Assembly (NCBI GenBank): GCA_963971285.1
Contig: OZ020265.1
Location: 126,501 to 190,500, forward strand
Direction: 5' to 3'
Source: Astropecten irregularis
Lineage: Eukaryota > Echinodermata > Asteroidea > Paxillosida > Astropectinidae
DNA: 64,000 nt
Every line of letters begins with the position of its first letter. Position 1 is the stretch's first letter. The notes beneath the pieces were generated by a model, which worked only from the letters and a program-made list of their open reading frames with translations, was not told the DNA's origin and did no database searches. This document shows, in pieces, positions 41,101 through 55,900 of the stretch. Made by a program: the position numbers and the translations under genes.

Positions 41101-43885
41101 AATCATTCACAATATTCCTTGCTCAATAGTAGTTCCTCAAGTACATTGCTGAAAATTGCTCCTCTTAAAGCAAAGCTCAATAGTGTATCAGCAATCTGGA
41201 GGTTTTGGGCTTTACAAGAAAAAGCAATATGATAATCTCATTTATGCTTGGAGTTTGGAGGGCCTGACCTAGGGCCTGACCTTCGATCCTAGAGGATCTT
41301 TCTTTCAGCCAGGTCATTTTGGCTGATAAGCAGTTTGCAGTAGTTTATTACTTATATAATCTAATTTATTGAATGTCGACCCTTGATTGTGATTTCTCCT
41401 GATTTGTTGTGCAGAGCGAGTGATATTGAGGATGATATGGGCACCATGGAAGAGCAGGGTACCAGCTCAGTGGATGTAGCCATAGATTACTTCAGGAAGC
41501 TTCTGAATACCACAGGCCCTGTCATCATATCATCAGAGGACAATGTCATGACCAAACTACAACCTGACAAAGTCGTTAAACCAAGTAAGTCAAAAAGATG
41601 TTTCAAAACTTTCAGGTATGTCCTCCTTATGTCAGGATATTGGCACATTGTGGGTGCCCAAAATATCATCACAAAATGCAATTTGTAATGGATAAATCAA
41701 ATTGAAATTAAGAAATTGAAAAGTGAACAAAGAAATATTCACTGGAGCAGGACTCGAACAGGCGACCTCCTGAATACCGTACAGGCGCTCTACTGAGCCA
41801 TCCAGCCCTTTGTTGGTGGTGACCCCAATAGTCAACTACATGTATCTTTGTTCGTTTAGCAGTCAGAAGCCATGAAACCACACACACACCACCATATCCC
41901 ACGGATCATTTCACCGATACACGCAGCAATGCTGCAACCTGGAAACGGTTCATGGGGATCACTGAAATTAAGAAAGCTGACATTGGGAGAAACAGGTGTA
42001 ATAGGTGAACAGGCTGATGACACCTGTTAGTGTCCTTTCAATTGCATGATGCTTGGTCATATTATGATGAATCTAATACAGTATTAATGTTTGCTTGATG
42101 CTGTAGGAGTTGCTGAGTCTGGTACTGAAAGTCGTCGTTCCATGGGACTTCTCGTATTTGGTGATGAGGATGAAACACCAATCACACGCAGAAAGAGACG
42201 AGATGTTTCAGTCTCAGTCACATCTGGTAAGTTGATGGAGGGATTCTTCAGCCTCATAGCTTGGGCAGTTTGTGATCTAATCTTGTCAAAAATGAAAGGA
42301 GCAATTATCACAATCAATCAGTCATGTTTCTTTTGGCAGTTGGAAAGCAGATTTCAACTATTGTTTGTGGATTAATACCTTCAATGAATTCTGTTTATTT
42401 TATTGTGCTGTCATTTATTTGTTCTGTTGTTTGTTTGTTGCAGGTGGAGAAAGTATCATTGATCTAAGCTTTGGTCTAGGATCGGACTCAGCCACGTGGC
42501 AAGGCAACTTTGTCATAGGTGGTGGAATGACACGTAAGATATTCAGTATCTTCTGATCAGTTTTATGTATTTCTACGGAGATCCACATGTTGATAAGAGT
42601 CAGGTTAAGCACTGCATCATGTGATTGATCAGGAATAGATGTGATTATGGAGGCCTGGGAAGATGACTCAATGTCTTTGGCACTGGGTCTCTCACTGAGG
42701 AGGATCCTTGGGTACCGCTAGTCAGACCATGTGTCTAACGAGAGGTTACTCAGGGAAAGTCAGATGAGACCTATTACCTGCATGATACGTAAAGCGCCAG
42801 ATGCGACTGTACGGTCATGTGGCTAGAATCCCTGCGAGTGATCCTGCCAGGCGAATTCCTCTATTAGAGAACCTACTGGTAGGACTCACCGAGTGGGGCG
42901 TCCACATGACACGTGGTTGTGTAAGATGGATCGTTATTTTGCTGAGATGGGGATGGGTCACGTGGCTGCCTGGGGGATGGCCATCAGAAGACCGAATGAG
43001 TCTCGCTCAAATGTAGATGCAGCAACGCGGCATATACTCCCACTGATTGATTGATTGATTGATGACTCGTACTAATTGTTCGTTTATTGACAACCAACAG
43101 CAAAAGGTCTTGATGCACTTGGTCGTCGTATTTCCAACATGACTATCGGGGAGTTGGAAGCGATGCTAGACCTTCAGAATCTAGATCCTTTCACCATCAT
43201 CCAGCTGATGAAAGACCTACGAGCTCTCTACAGAACCTTTGTTAGTATCATTCTTTCATTCTTTGTATGTATCTTTTAACACGTCTCATTTAATAGTCAC
43301 ATATTGTTGCTGAGTAACCTTTGTATCATTTACCAATCCAAAGGAATTTCTTCTCAATTGACACCATTTAAGATGTCTGTATTATTTCATGCACAGATTG
43401 ATGAGTTCATAGATGTTATTACCAATGGGATTGCCAGTGATGACTTCAAACAGTTTGATATTGTTCTGAGCGGGACTATTCCATTCCCAAGGACACATGC
43501 TGAGTTCTTCTATGGACGATGGGGTATACCCCTAGGAGGGTTCATCTACGTGGAATTTAGTAAGATCCTCGCTGCTTTACCTCAGACCTTACTGATTTGA
43601 ACCTTTTTGGAACCTTACTGTCTTGTTGCATACATCTATGTGAATTAAATTCATCTGTAATTTATATCATCTTCCAGTTTTCTGACTATCATCTCATCCT
43701 GTGACTGTACCATTCTATATGGGCGTTTACGAAACGGAGGCTCTGGCTCAGGCTCCAGCTCTTACATCCATATTTCATTGAGGCTGAAGCTGTGTTTTCC
43801 TTTTCAAACCAGAGAATCTACTTCCGAACCGCAGCCAAAAGCCTCTATTTTGATGCCCGTTATTTTAAAATGGATTCATAAAATG

Positions 43886-43917
<32 letters not shown>

Positions 43918-46900
43918 CCCGAGCCTCCATTTCGTAAACACCCTATGATTCAGTATTTACACATTGGTTTCCATTTGTTCATAATTTGTTGTGTATTTCA
44001 GTCATTGAAGCTGGAGGGTTCTTTGACATGGAGATACCCGTTTCCGTGGGATTAGTTTCCATGACAGCCAGGGTAAGGTAATTTCCTTTATCAAATAAAT
44101 TTTACCTACACAAATAGATTATTGAAAAGTAAACCAAAAAAAGTTAACTGGAGTGGGATTCGAACAAGCAACCTCCGGAAAAACGTACCATCCTATAAGG
44201 TCCTATACTGTATTCCGGATGACTGATGCATCTACTTGTGCAGTAATGCCTTATTACACCTATGTTCACTTGTGTGCATATGTATGTTTGTGCTTGTAGG
44301 GTGGTATTACACCTATGGTCGGTGCATACGTCGGTGCAGGTATCGCTGTAGGATTTGTTCTGTACGGTGAAATGCATCTTATAGCAGATGTTCTACATAC
44401 TAGCTTCCCCACTGTGGCTGAAGTCATCTTCAGCAAATTCCCATTGGACCTTGGGTGAGTCACAGTCATAATTCTGAGAGTTAGGAGGGCCTGAAGATTG
44501 CAGAAGGATCTTTCTCAAAGAAAGATCCTCCTAGGTTTGAAACGGCAGGACCTCCTAACTCTGAGCAGCCTTTGAAAAAGATCCTGCTAGGATGGAAACA
44601 TCAGGCCCTCCTAACTCTGAGCAGCCTTTTGAGAAAGATCCTGCTAGGATCGAAACATCAGGCCCTCCTAACTCTGAGCAGCCTTTGAGAAAGATCCTGC
44701 TAGGATCGAAACATCAGGCCCTCCTAACTCTGAGCAGACTTTGAGAAAGATCCTGCTAGGATTGAAACATCAGGCCCTCCTAACTCTAAGCAGCCTTTGA
44801 GAAAGATCCTGCTAGGAGCAAAACATCAGGCCCTACTAACTCTGAGCAGCCTTTGAGAAAGATCCTGCTAGGAGCAAAACATCAGGCCCTACTAACTCTG
44901 AGCAGCCTTTATATTTCCTGTAATTTCCCATATGTTGACATGTTGTAAATATTAATCATTTCATTTCTTACTTTTTGTATTTCTTGTTTCCATTTTATCC
45001 ACAGACTTAAGATGGATATAGATATGATTCCGTTGATACTTCGTCTCAAAGGTTTAGTCACCTTGAAGATTCCATTCTTTGGGCGGAAGACTCTATACAA
45101 GACAGATCTGTGGAGATACCAAGCCTCTTCAATACACAGCAATATATTTGATATTCATACCAAGAGACCTGATTCATCTCCACCTGCTATTGAAGACTAC
45201 TCAACACCAGAGGTAACTATTCTCTTAGGAGAGAAACTTTAATACTGACCAAGTCTCGACCACTGAAAAGCCTGGCCAAGCTCTGGCCTTCATACCTGAA
45301 ATTCTCCTTTTGTCAGCACTGGACCTCACTACAAAGCCTGGCTTCTGGATTCTGTCCATGATCAATGTCGACTCAGTCTTTTTTGTTGGATTAGTGCAAA
45401 CTATGATCCAGGACAAAGTAGGGACTTGAAGTTGATAGTTCAAGTCTATCGATTAAGAAAATCAAAACAAACTTGAATACTTGGTGATGCACCTTTAAGC
45501 GCTGATGCAAAGATTTGTTTGACAAGGCTGATCACATTTCATTCTTCCCTTCTTTCAATCATAAGGATGGAGTAACTAGAAGGAGTGCAGCAGGTGGCAA
45601 CAGGTGTGGTGTAGAGCAGATACCTGGACTAGATTATACAGAGCCAGCATTCCAGCTAGAGATAGCTGCAGCTGATGATAAGAGCTTAGTCACCTTCTAC
45701 TACCAGGTTGGCACTGTTCCTGGAGGGAGTAACATCGTCTCCAAGACGGAGTTTGGTGGACCATCAGCCATCATTGCACAGGTGCTACTTTACTCTGTTT
45801 GTCAGTTTGTAGAGAAGACCTAAGATTTAAGCAAACTGGAGAGTACACTGACTTCTAATCAATACAAGTAATAAACTGCTGTAAACTGCTCATCAGCCAA
45901 AATAATGACCTGAAATGTATAAAATACTTGGAGTTGGGAAGGCCTGATGTTTAGATCCTAGCAGGATATTCGAGAAAGTATCCTGCTAGAATCAAAACGT
46001 CAGGCCCTCCTAACTCTGAGCAGCTTTTGAGAAAGATCCTGCTAGGATTGAAACGTCAGGCCCTCCTACATGTAGCTCTGAGCAGACCTTGAGAAAGATC
46101 CTGCAAGGATACAAATGTCAGCGCCTCCTAACTTTGAGCAGCCGTTGAGAAAGATTCTGCTAGGATCGAAACGTCAGATCCTCTTAGCTCTGAGCATTGA
46201 CTTCTAATCATTAGAACCTTGTAATTTCCTATTGATTGTAAACCGTGATGGTTGAGGGATAAGGTTGTAAACCAGAGTATTATTGTTTCACCAATAGATC
46301 CTTCTTGGAGGTCATCCATTGCATTTCACTGTTTATGCAACCAACAATGGCGGTGGAACATCTCAAGCAACGTGCAGCCTACCGACCTTTGACATCACCC
46401 TACCAACGGGTCGTATCACACCAGACTTCATCTCAACCAGTCATCCAAACATCCTCCGTGCATCAGCAGTGGTGTACGATGATTCAGTCATCTTGATGCA
46501 GAAAGAAGCTGTAGGGTTTGGAGTTAAGATCTGGGGAGATCAGATCGTACCTTGGAATACCGTGGACCTTACGGAGAGGGATCATCTTGGATCATCAAGT
46601 AAGTAGGATGTTTAGCTACTGATACCTTTAGCCATACATTGTAGCTGTAGCCCTAGCCATATCCTTAGCCTTAGCCATGAAACTGGCAAAATGGAATACC
46701 TTGGACCTTACAGGGAGGGATCATCTAGGAACATTAAGTTAGTAGAATAGTTTACATTCATCAGCCAAAGCTGGACACAGCTCTTAGCAACATCGTTGTT
46801 CTCTGCAAGGTCCTCAGCTTTGCATTTGTGTTCCAATAGAGGACACTTCAAGAGGTGCTCCATAGTTTGTGGCTCAGTGCCACATATTACAGGTCTCATC

Positions 46901-49900
46901 ATCAGTGCCTTGGAAGCCCAACTTCTTGAGAAACACCCTGCATCGGCCATTTCCGGTTCTCAGTCTGTTGAGGCATATCCACTCAGTCCAGGTTGAGTCA
47001 GCAAAAGGGGGAGCTCTTTTTCGGAGCCACCACTAAGAGCCATACATATTCTTGGTGGAAGGTTTGCTAGCGTCTTTGCCCACAATGTAGCTCTGGTACT
47101 CTCAGCATTCTCACTACATCAGCTTGCATCATTCACAGGCACTAATACCTTTAGCCATATCCATAGCCATAGCCATGAAACAGCCAACATGTTTGATTGT
47201 GATATTCTTACTTTCTACATTTTACAGTTGATTACTTTGATTACTTCACGGCTGCTAAGGAAGGTCGACTGATCTCCACACCAACATCCTCCTACACCCA
47301 AATCAATCCTCACTTCTGTGCACGAGATTGTCTAGCACTCCCTGAGACTAAATGCCTCAGCATCAACTACAACTATGCAGACTACACCTGTGAATTATTA
47401 GAGGAAATTGAGGGTCATGGGGTGGCACTTCATCAGGTACGTTGATAATATTAACTCACTATTACCACCAAAGTTGACCAAGTGTATTCTCAAAGAGTTA
47501 CACACTAGAACTCAATATTACGGTCATGCACTTGAGGATTTGCTGTTTGATTTAGCAAATAATTCTTCATTTCACCAGTTGGCAGATCATTCTGGCTTGT
47601 GTTCATGCTTTTTATTCACCTGTCATGATCAATGAATTACCTGAATTGCCTCAGGTTTCAAGATACAGAGGAAGATAGCAAACCTTTGGAGAGCTCTGCA
47701 CCAGCTCATGTCAGTGGTGATAATATTTTGTTTGCCTTCCATTTGATTTTTTTCCTTCCAGTATGGTCTCTTCACACATCACGAGCGTCTTGGTATCGGT
47801 CATGCAGTGGAGTTCAGTCACGACTCAGTCCATCTGGATCACAATAATCTCTACTACTTCAACATTGAACTGCTGAACTACGTAGCATATGAGAACATCA
47901 TCTCATCAGTAGCAATCATAGCTGACTTCACTCCACCAGCGCCGGGGTTGATCATCAATGAAACCAGAGATGAAGTAGTACATGAAGCATGTGTGGATTT
48001 CACTCCTGATGAATGGGAAAGACGATGTATTGAGGACACGTATCTGGATAATCATAGGTACTTACGTTTCATGTTCATTTCTGTTATTAAGATAACTTTC
48101 TACCCCAAATAACTTTATCAGGAATTTATTTCCCGCCGTTTACTCCCCCCCCCCTATCCATTGCCTTGGTGCCTCTGGTCATTGCCTTGGTGCCCCTGGC
48201 CATTGCCTTGGTGCCCCTGGTCATTGCCTTGGTGCCCCTGGTCATTGCCTTGGTGCCCCTGGTCATTGTCTTGGTGCCCCTGGTCATTGCCTTGGTGCCC
48301 CTGGTCATTGCCTTGGTGCCCCTGGTCATTGTCTTGGTGCCCCTGGTCATTGCAATGGTGTCCCTGGTCATTGCCTTGGTGCCCCTGGTCATTGCCATGG
48401 TTCCCCTGGTCATTGCCTTGGTGCCCCTGCTCATTGCCTTGATGCCCCAGGTCATTGCCTCGCCTCCTTTCTGCTGGGATAATGGTGTAGCGCTTTCTGT
48501 GGCATTTATTTTGGGGTTTGCTCTCTGTTTTGTTTTGTCAGATATATCACTGATGGTCCCGGTTCTATGACAGTATTCAATGGCTATGAGGAGTTAGTGG
48601 ATACACTCTATACACGGAGTAATACATTCATGGCAGGTAGGTAGCTTACGAGGGGCCTTTCTCCAAGCTCGGCTCCGACTCAGGCTCCATTTTTTTAATC
48701 CATTTTGAAATTGTGGGTATCAAAATAGAGACTTTTGGCTGCTGTTGGGAAGTAGATTCTCAAGTTTCAAAAAGAAACCAGAGCTTCAGCTTTATTGAAA
48801 AACCGCAACCTATATTTTCAGCATATGGATTACAGAGACAAAGCCGGAGCCTGAGCCGGAGCCGAGCTTTGAGGAAGGCCCTTGTTGTCTACTAGGGATG
48901 GTAAGACTGGTATCTTCGGTTAAAGAGGGTTTCATGCATTTGAAGACTCAGAGTAAATACTGTTTACTGCAGTCAACATACAATCCCTGCTCTTATTCCA
49001 CACAAAACAAATTTTTGCATTGATTAGAAACAATCCTATATTTAAATTTTGTTCTTTGCTTTCAGCCAACTGGGATGGTTTCCATGACAATGAGACTGGT
49101 ATCTATGGTTACACGTGGTCTATTGGGTACGCTGTCTGTGATGATGATGTCAGTATGCATATTGATCCTCATTCTCATTTATTTGATGAATCGGAGTGGA
49201 CTCATCAAGGACTCGTTGTCAACGTTAATCTACCAGGTACGTCACTCCTTCTGTTCCTGTCACACCTGGAGTTGATTTCACAAAGCCCTACGTTCGCTTG
49301 TAACTCGCAATGAAGGATAACCAATCGTATCCCACGTAGGGCTACAACTTGCATCATAAGTCCTACGATTGATCGTAAGTTATGATGAGTTTGGTGAAAT
49401 CAACCCCAGGCAATGTACTGGCAGTCAGATCCATGCAGTCGTCAAAGAACGTTCACCTTCTAATTCTCACATAACTCTCTTTCTGATTGTAAGAAACTGC
49501 CAGAGCAAATGCCCTTTGTCCTACCAAGGGTTGATTTCACCAATCTGACCTTACTATCAATCAAAGGACTCATGATGCATTGCAGCCCTACGTAGGATAC
49601 AATGGTTTATCCTTCGTAACTCAAGTTACGATCAATCATAGGGGTTCGTGAAATTGACCACAGGAGTGCATCTAAGTTGGCCACCTAGGCATGCTAGAAG
49701 TAAACATTGCCTCATGTGACAAGACTCTTACTGTAATTGGCACAAAATGCATCATTCAAATAATAACAGTAAAAAATATTGAAAATGAATGATCTGATAT
49801 CGGTAAACAAGACAGCATTCAGGTACAAGAAGAAACATGTGATTATGTTTATACCATGGTATGAGATCGAGGAATGTCATTGGTCAAGATCTGGCCATAT

Positions 49901-52900
49901 ATATGCAGTCATACTTGACCTGATGTACAACTTCTTAAAATATACCACACTACATCCACCAACAACTGTAGATCGTTCACTTATCTACAGACAAAGAGAC
50001 CACCACACTAAACCAGAGCAATGAACACTGAGACCACTGAGACTAAAAGCTGTGTATTTGATGTTTTGATCTGATTTCAGATGGTGCATATTTCATGACT
50101 GTACGTGCACTTAACAAGGCTGAGTTTGGTGGTCCAATGGTCCTAACAGTCTGCCATAGTAACCCACTAATCATTGACAATACTCCTCCCATCATTCATA
50201 GTATTGATGACATCACATATGACTCTGATATTGCTAGGATTGGTTTGAAAGTTCAGGCAGAGTGAGTATGTCTTCTTTCTTTTCATAGTCATTTCCTAAT
50301 GTTTCATTCAAAATGAGATTTGACGTTTTGCATGGAGGAGACTAGGGGCCTGTTTGTTTAACGCACAGGATCCCAGATTTGCGGATCCATGTCCTATGCA
50401 GGGTACGCTAAAATGGGATCTGGATCAGTAAGATTCATTATCTTGTGCGTTAAACAATCAGGCCCTAGCACTGAGTGAGGTTTGTAGATGCATCATGTAA
50501 AATACTCTCATTGGAAGAGGTGTGGCTCTGAGAAGAAGCGACGAGTAAGAACTTGACATTTCGGACAGTGTGCTCTGGCCATCATCAGGTAAGAGAGACA
50601 CATCCCATATAAACCCAGCTCATCAAAATAGTCTGACACTCTCTCCTATTAGAAGGCCGGAGCAGTGTCAGGAGAGAGTGCTGGATGATTATGGTAAGCT
50701 GGGTTTATATGGAGTGTCACTCTCTCTCCTCATGATGGCCAGAGCTCACTGTCTGAAATGTTGAGTTCTTACTCGCCACTGCTTCTCAAAACCACACCTC
50801 TTCCAATAAGAGTATCTTACATGAAGTCTCCATAAACATTACTAATGAATGTTTCACTGTAAGCTTTTTAGAAGTCACGCAAGCAAATGCGGAAAAAAAC
50901 CAAGGAATTAATTGTGTAATCTGTATATTTTCTGGTTGTGGACTGAGAACCCAAACTCAGAAGGTTTCTTTGATTTCATTGGCAGGGATCCTGAGTCTCA
51001 CCTGTATGAGTATCATATAGCAGCTGGTAAAACACCTAGAGATATATCTCTACGAGACTGGGAAGCACATAGTTTATCTGATCAACTATTCATGGATTTC
51101 AAGATACCAAATGGTGTACCATGCTGGATGAAAGTCAGAGCTGTCAACAATGGTAAGTACAAACTCTACTTAGTAGACTCAGCTTTAGAGAATTGTTCCT
51201 CTAAGGGGGCCACCATACACCAACCAGGGCCCAATTTCATGGAATCCGTTACGGCCTATTTTTGTGCTTCCGGGCACTGCTTTGCGTAAAATCTATTTCA
51301 TGCAATCTGTAAGCAAGGCTTTCGGTCAGCAAAGAATTTCCATAAAATTGGGCCCTGTGCATAGATCATACTGCTTGCAATGGCCCCCATTCATGGCAGC
51401 TCCCATAGGTCTGTTAGGATTCATCTGAATCTATTGGATTATGACAGTCTCTCTGAAGCTGCCATGGCTATGTGGAAAAATTCCTGAGGGCTACCAGTCT
51501 AATTAATTGCTTGTAAAACTAAAGTGTCTTGGGTTTAATTTGCAATTTCCTCAGAAAGTTACTGAGAATCTACAGCAGAATGTTCATATGGAATGGTATA
51601 TGGGAAACATACATTAGGATGTTGTCATATAACATATCCTAACTCTGCATATGATGCTTTTTCTTGTTTAGTTGATCTGCGAACCATAGACAACGCAGAT
51701 GAGCCAATCCTTGTTGATGACACTCCACCAATAGCAGGTGACTTGTATGATGGACCCTACCCTGGCCAGGATCTGGTATTCACTAAGGACAGGAATCAGG
51801 TGAACACAAATCACCTCCAAGATTTGAATGTTTAAAAATCAACATAATTTAATAGCACGAGCAAGCAGACTAGCTCGTGCCCATAAAGTCTTTGCTAAGG
51901 GTGCCAGTCAGAAGTCATATAACCCATTAACTGTCATACCAGTGCTCTACCATCTGAGCTATCCAGCCCTATGATGGAGCTTCCCTGCAAGGGCCCCAAT
52001 TAAGACCATTGTTTTACATTGTATTGTACAATAACATGTCAACTTTTCTTCCCTATTTCCATAATATTTAGATATGTGCTAACTGGCACAACTGGTATGA
52101 TCCAGAATCAGGTATCTCTTCATATCTATGGTCAGTTGGTACCCAGCCTGGTCTGAGCAATGTCGTGGACTTTGTGTCAGTCTCCCGTCGAGAGCATACA
52201 GTTTGTTCTGGCTATGTGACCCTACAGCACGGAGAGACATATTACTCAACACTTGTAGCATTCCATGGAGGATATGATAAACTCAATGTGTCAGCTTCGA
52301 CCAACGGAGGTAAGAATCTCAACCTCTAGCAAAATTAACTCAAACGCAAGAATACCAAACCTCTGCTTTTGATTTATTTGCATCACAAGTTCTTTCACAA
52401 ATCTCATCTTTGCCTCTGACTCCAATTTTGATTCCTTTTCTTACATCCATTTTGAAGCTGCATTTGTCAAAAAAGATTCTTTAAGCTGGTATGATTTTGA
52501 AGTAGATACTTTGTTTTGAAGAAGTGAAAATAATTCCAGGGCATCCATCAGGGTGAAAAGCCACAACCCGTACTTGCAGCTTGTAGAAGGCAGAGATGAA
52601 GCCTGAGAGAGATTGATCAGAGTGAAAAGCCACAACCCGTACTTGCAGCTTGTAGAAGGCAGAGATGAAGCCTGAGAGAGATTGATCAGAGTGAAAAGCC
52701 ACAACCCGTACTTGCAGCTTGTAGAAGGCAGAGATGAAGCCTGAGAGAGATTGATCAGAGTGAAAAGCCACAACCCGTACTTGCAGCTTGTAGAAGGCAG
52801 AGATGAAGCCTGAGAGAGATTGATCAGAGTGAAAAGCCACAACCCGTACTTGCAGCTTGTAGAAGGCAGAGATGAAGCCTGAGAGAGATTGATCAGAGTG

Positions 52901-55900
52901 AAAAGCCACAACCCGTACTTGCAGCTTGTAGAAGGCAGAGATGAAGCCTGAGAGAGATTGATCAGAGTGAAAAGCCACAACCCGTACTTGCAGCTTGTAG
53001 AAGGCAGAGATGAAGCCTGAGAGAGATTGATCAGAGTGAAAAGCCACAACCCGTACTTGCAGCTTGTAGAAGGCAGAGATGAAGCCTGAGAGAGATTGAT
53101 CAGAGTGAAAAGCCACAACCCATACTTGCAGCTTGTAGAAGGCAGAGATGAAGCCTGAGAGAGATTGATCAGAGTGAAAAGCCACAACCCGTACTTGCAG
53201 CTTGTAGAAGGCAGAGATGAAGCCTGAGAGAGATTGATCAGAGTGAAAAGCCACAACCCGTACTTGCAGCTTGTAGAGGGCAGAGATGAAGCCTGAGAGA
53301 GATTGATCAGAGTGAAAAGCCACAACCCGTACTTGCAGCTTGTAGAAGGCAGAGATGAAGCCTGAGAGAGATTGATCAGAGTGAAAAGCCACAACCCGTA
53401 CTTGCAGCTTGTAGAGGGCAGAGATGAAGCCTGAGAGAGATTAATCAGAGTGAAAAGCCACAACCCGTACATGCAGCTTGTAGAAGGCAGAGATGAAGCC
53501 TGAGAGAGATTAATCAGTGTGAAAAGCCACAACCCGTACTTGCAGCTTGTAGAAGGCAGAGATGAAGCCTGAGAGAGATTAATCAGAGTGAAAAGCCACA
53601 ACCCGTACTTGCAGCTTGTAGAAGGCAGAGATGAAGCCTGAGAGAGATTAATCAGAGTGAAAAGCCACAACCCGTACATGCAGCTTGTAGAAGGCAGAGA
53701 TGAAGCCTGAGAGAGATTAATCAGTGTGAAAAGCCACAACCCGTACTTGCAGCTTGTAGAAGGCAGAGATGAAGCCTGAGAGAGATTAATCAGAGTGAAA
53801 AGCCACAACCCGTACTTGCAGCTTGTAGAAGGCAGAGATGAAGCCTGAGAGAGATTGATCAGTGTGAAAAGCCACAACCCGTACTTGCAGCTTGTAGAAG
53901 GCAGAGATGAAGCCTGAGAGAGATTGATCAGTGTGAAAAGCCGCAACCCGTACTTGCAGCTTTGTAGAAGGCAGAGATGAAGCCTGAGAGAGATTGATCA
54001 GAGTGAAAAGCCACAACCCGTACTTGCAGCTTGTAGAAGGCAGAGATGAAGCCTGAGAGAGATTGATCAGAGTGAAAAGCCACAACCCGTACTTGCAGCT
54101 TGTAGAAGGCAGAGATGAAGCCTGAGAGAGATTGATCAGAGTGAAAAGCCACAACCCGTACTTGCAGCTTGTAGAAGGCAGAGATGAAGCCTGAGAGAGA
54201 TTGATCAGAGTGAGAAGCCACAACCCGTACTTGCAGCTTTGTAGAAGGCAGAGATGAAGCCTGAGAGAGAGTGATCAGAGTGAAAAGCCACAACCCGTAC
54301 TTGCAGCTTGTAGAAGGCAGAGATGAAGCCTGAGAGAGATTGATCAGAGTGAAAAGCCACAACCCGTACTTGCAGCTTTGTAGAAGGCAGAGATGAAGCC
54401 TGAGAGAGATTGATCAGAGTGAAAAGCCACAACCAGTATTTCCAGCTTGTAGAAGGCAGAGATGAAGCCTGAGAGAGATTGATCAGAGTGAAAAGCCACA
54501 ACCCGTACTTGCAGCTTGTAGAAGGCAGAGATGAAGCCTGAGAGAGATTGATCAGAGTGAAAAGCCACAACCCGTACTTGCAGCTTGTAGAAGGCAGAGA
54601 TGAAGCCTGAGAGAGATTGATCCAAGGTTTGTAAGAGGGCCAGCCTGACTCAATGATTAACCTGTGGATGTGTGTCTTTGACAGTGACCTTGGACATGAC
54701 TCCACCAGTGGAAGGAATCGTCTTGGATGGTTTGCTGCCAGGACCTACGGACCTAGACTTCTCCTCAAAGCCAGCAACAGTGGAAGCTCAGTGGCAAGGT
54801 TTCTCTGATCCAGACTCTGGTATCAAAGACTACCAAGTCACAGTCTATCGCAAGCATGATGGAAGGTACTAGATAACTTGTCTTAAACAACCTGTCCTCT
54901 CTTAAACATACCTCACCCTTCAGATCATTAAATTAACAAACAGTTCTGTCAAGAATCTTACAATGTCACAAAATCAATTTCACATCCATGATGTTGCTGT
55001 ACACTTTTGCTTATCTAACAAACTGTCTTGATTTATAGTCAAAGAGGCATGCTTCCTTACTCTCATACAAAATGAGCTTATACTACTTTCCCGTTGTAAT
55101 GATTCTTATTGTCACAGTGAAAACTCCACCAATGAGTATGAGGTTATCCATGAGGCTGAGTCAGTAGGTAGTGATGCATCCTCCATTGAATGGCATCACT
55201 TCCACCTGCATCATAAAGACCAAGTCTATGTCAACCTACGTACCATCAATCATGCTGTGAATCACATTGATACTGCTAGTAATGGTTACTTGGTAGACCT
55301 GACACCTCCAATGCTAAGAGCTCTAGGAGATGGTCTGGTGCTTGGATATGATGCTGATTATCAGGTGAGTTTAAATGACCAATCATGCTGTGAATCACAT
55401 TGACAATACTAGTAATGGTTACTTAATGGACCTGACACCTCCAATGCTAAGAGGTCTAGGAGATGGGCTGGTGCTTGGATATGATGCTGATTATCATCAG
55501 GTGAGTTTAAATGACCAATCATGCTGTGAATCACATTGACAATACTAGTAATGGTTACTTAATGGACCTGACACCTCCAATGCTAAGAGCTCTAGGAGAT
55601 GGTCTGGTGCTTGGATATGATGCTGATTATCAGGTGAGTTTAAATGACCAATCATGCTGTGAATCACATTGACAATACTAGTAATGGTTACTTAATGGAC
55701 CTGACACCTCCAATGCTAAGAGGTCTAGGAGATGGGCTGGTGCTTGGATATGATGCTGATTATCAGGTGAGTTTAAATGACCAATCATGCTGTGAATCAC
55801 ATTGATACTGCTAGTAATGGTTACTTAATGGACCTGACACCTCCAATGCTAAGAGGTCTAGGAGATTGTCTGGTGCTTGGATATGATGCTGATTATCAGG

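Noticed and set aside
42801-43016. Separate small gene with R-L-Y-G-H-V-A-R
   Set aside because: It is the frameshifted 3' end of a LINE reverse transcriptase, with a microsatellite tail.
48126-48570. Open frames on both strands of the 21-bp repeat
   Set aside because: Low-complexity repeat with period a multiple of three, inside an intron, next to a C9 tract.
52441-54705. Minus-strand open frames of 500, 300 and 166 codons
   Set aside because: They are the 69-bp intronic minisatellite read in frames that stay open because 69 is a multiple of three; two overlapping frames are equally open and the protein is one 23-residue unit repeated.
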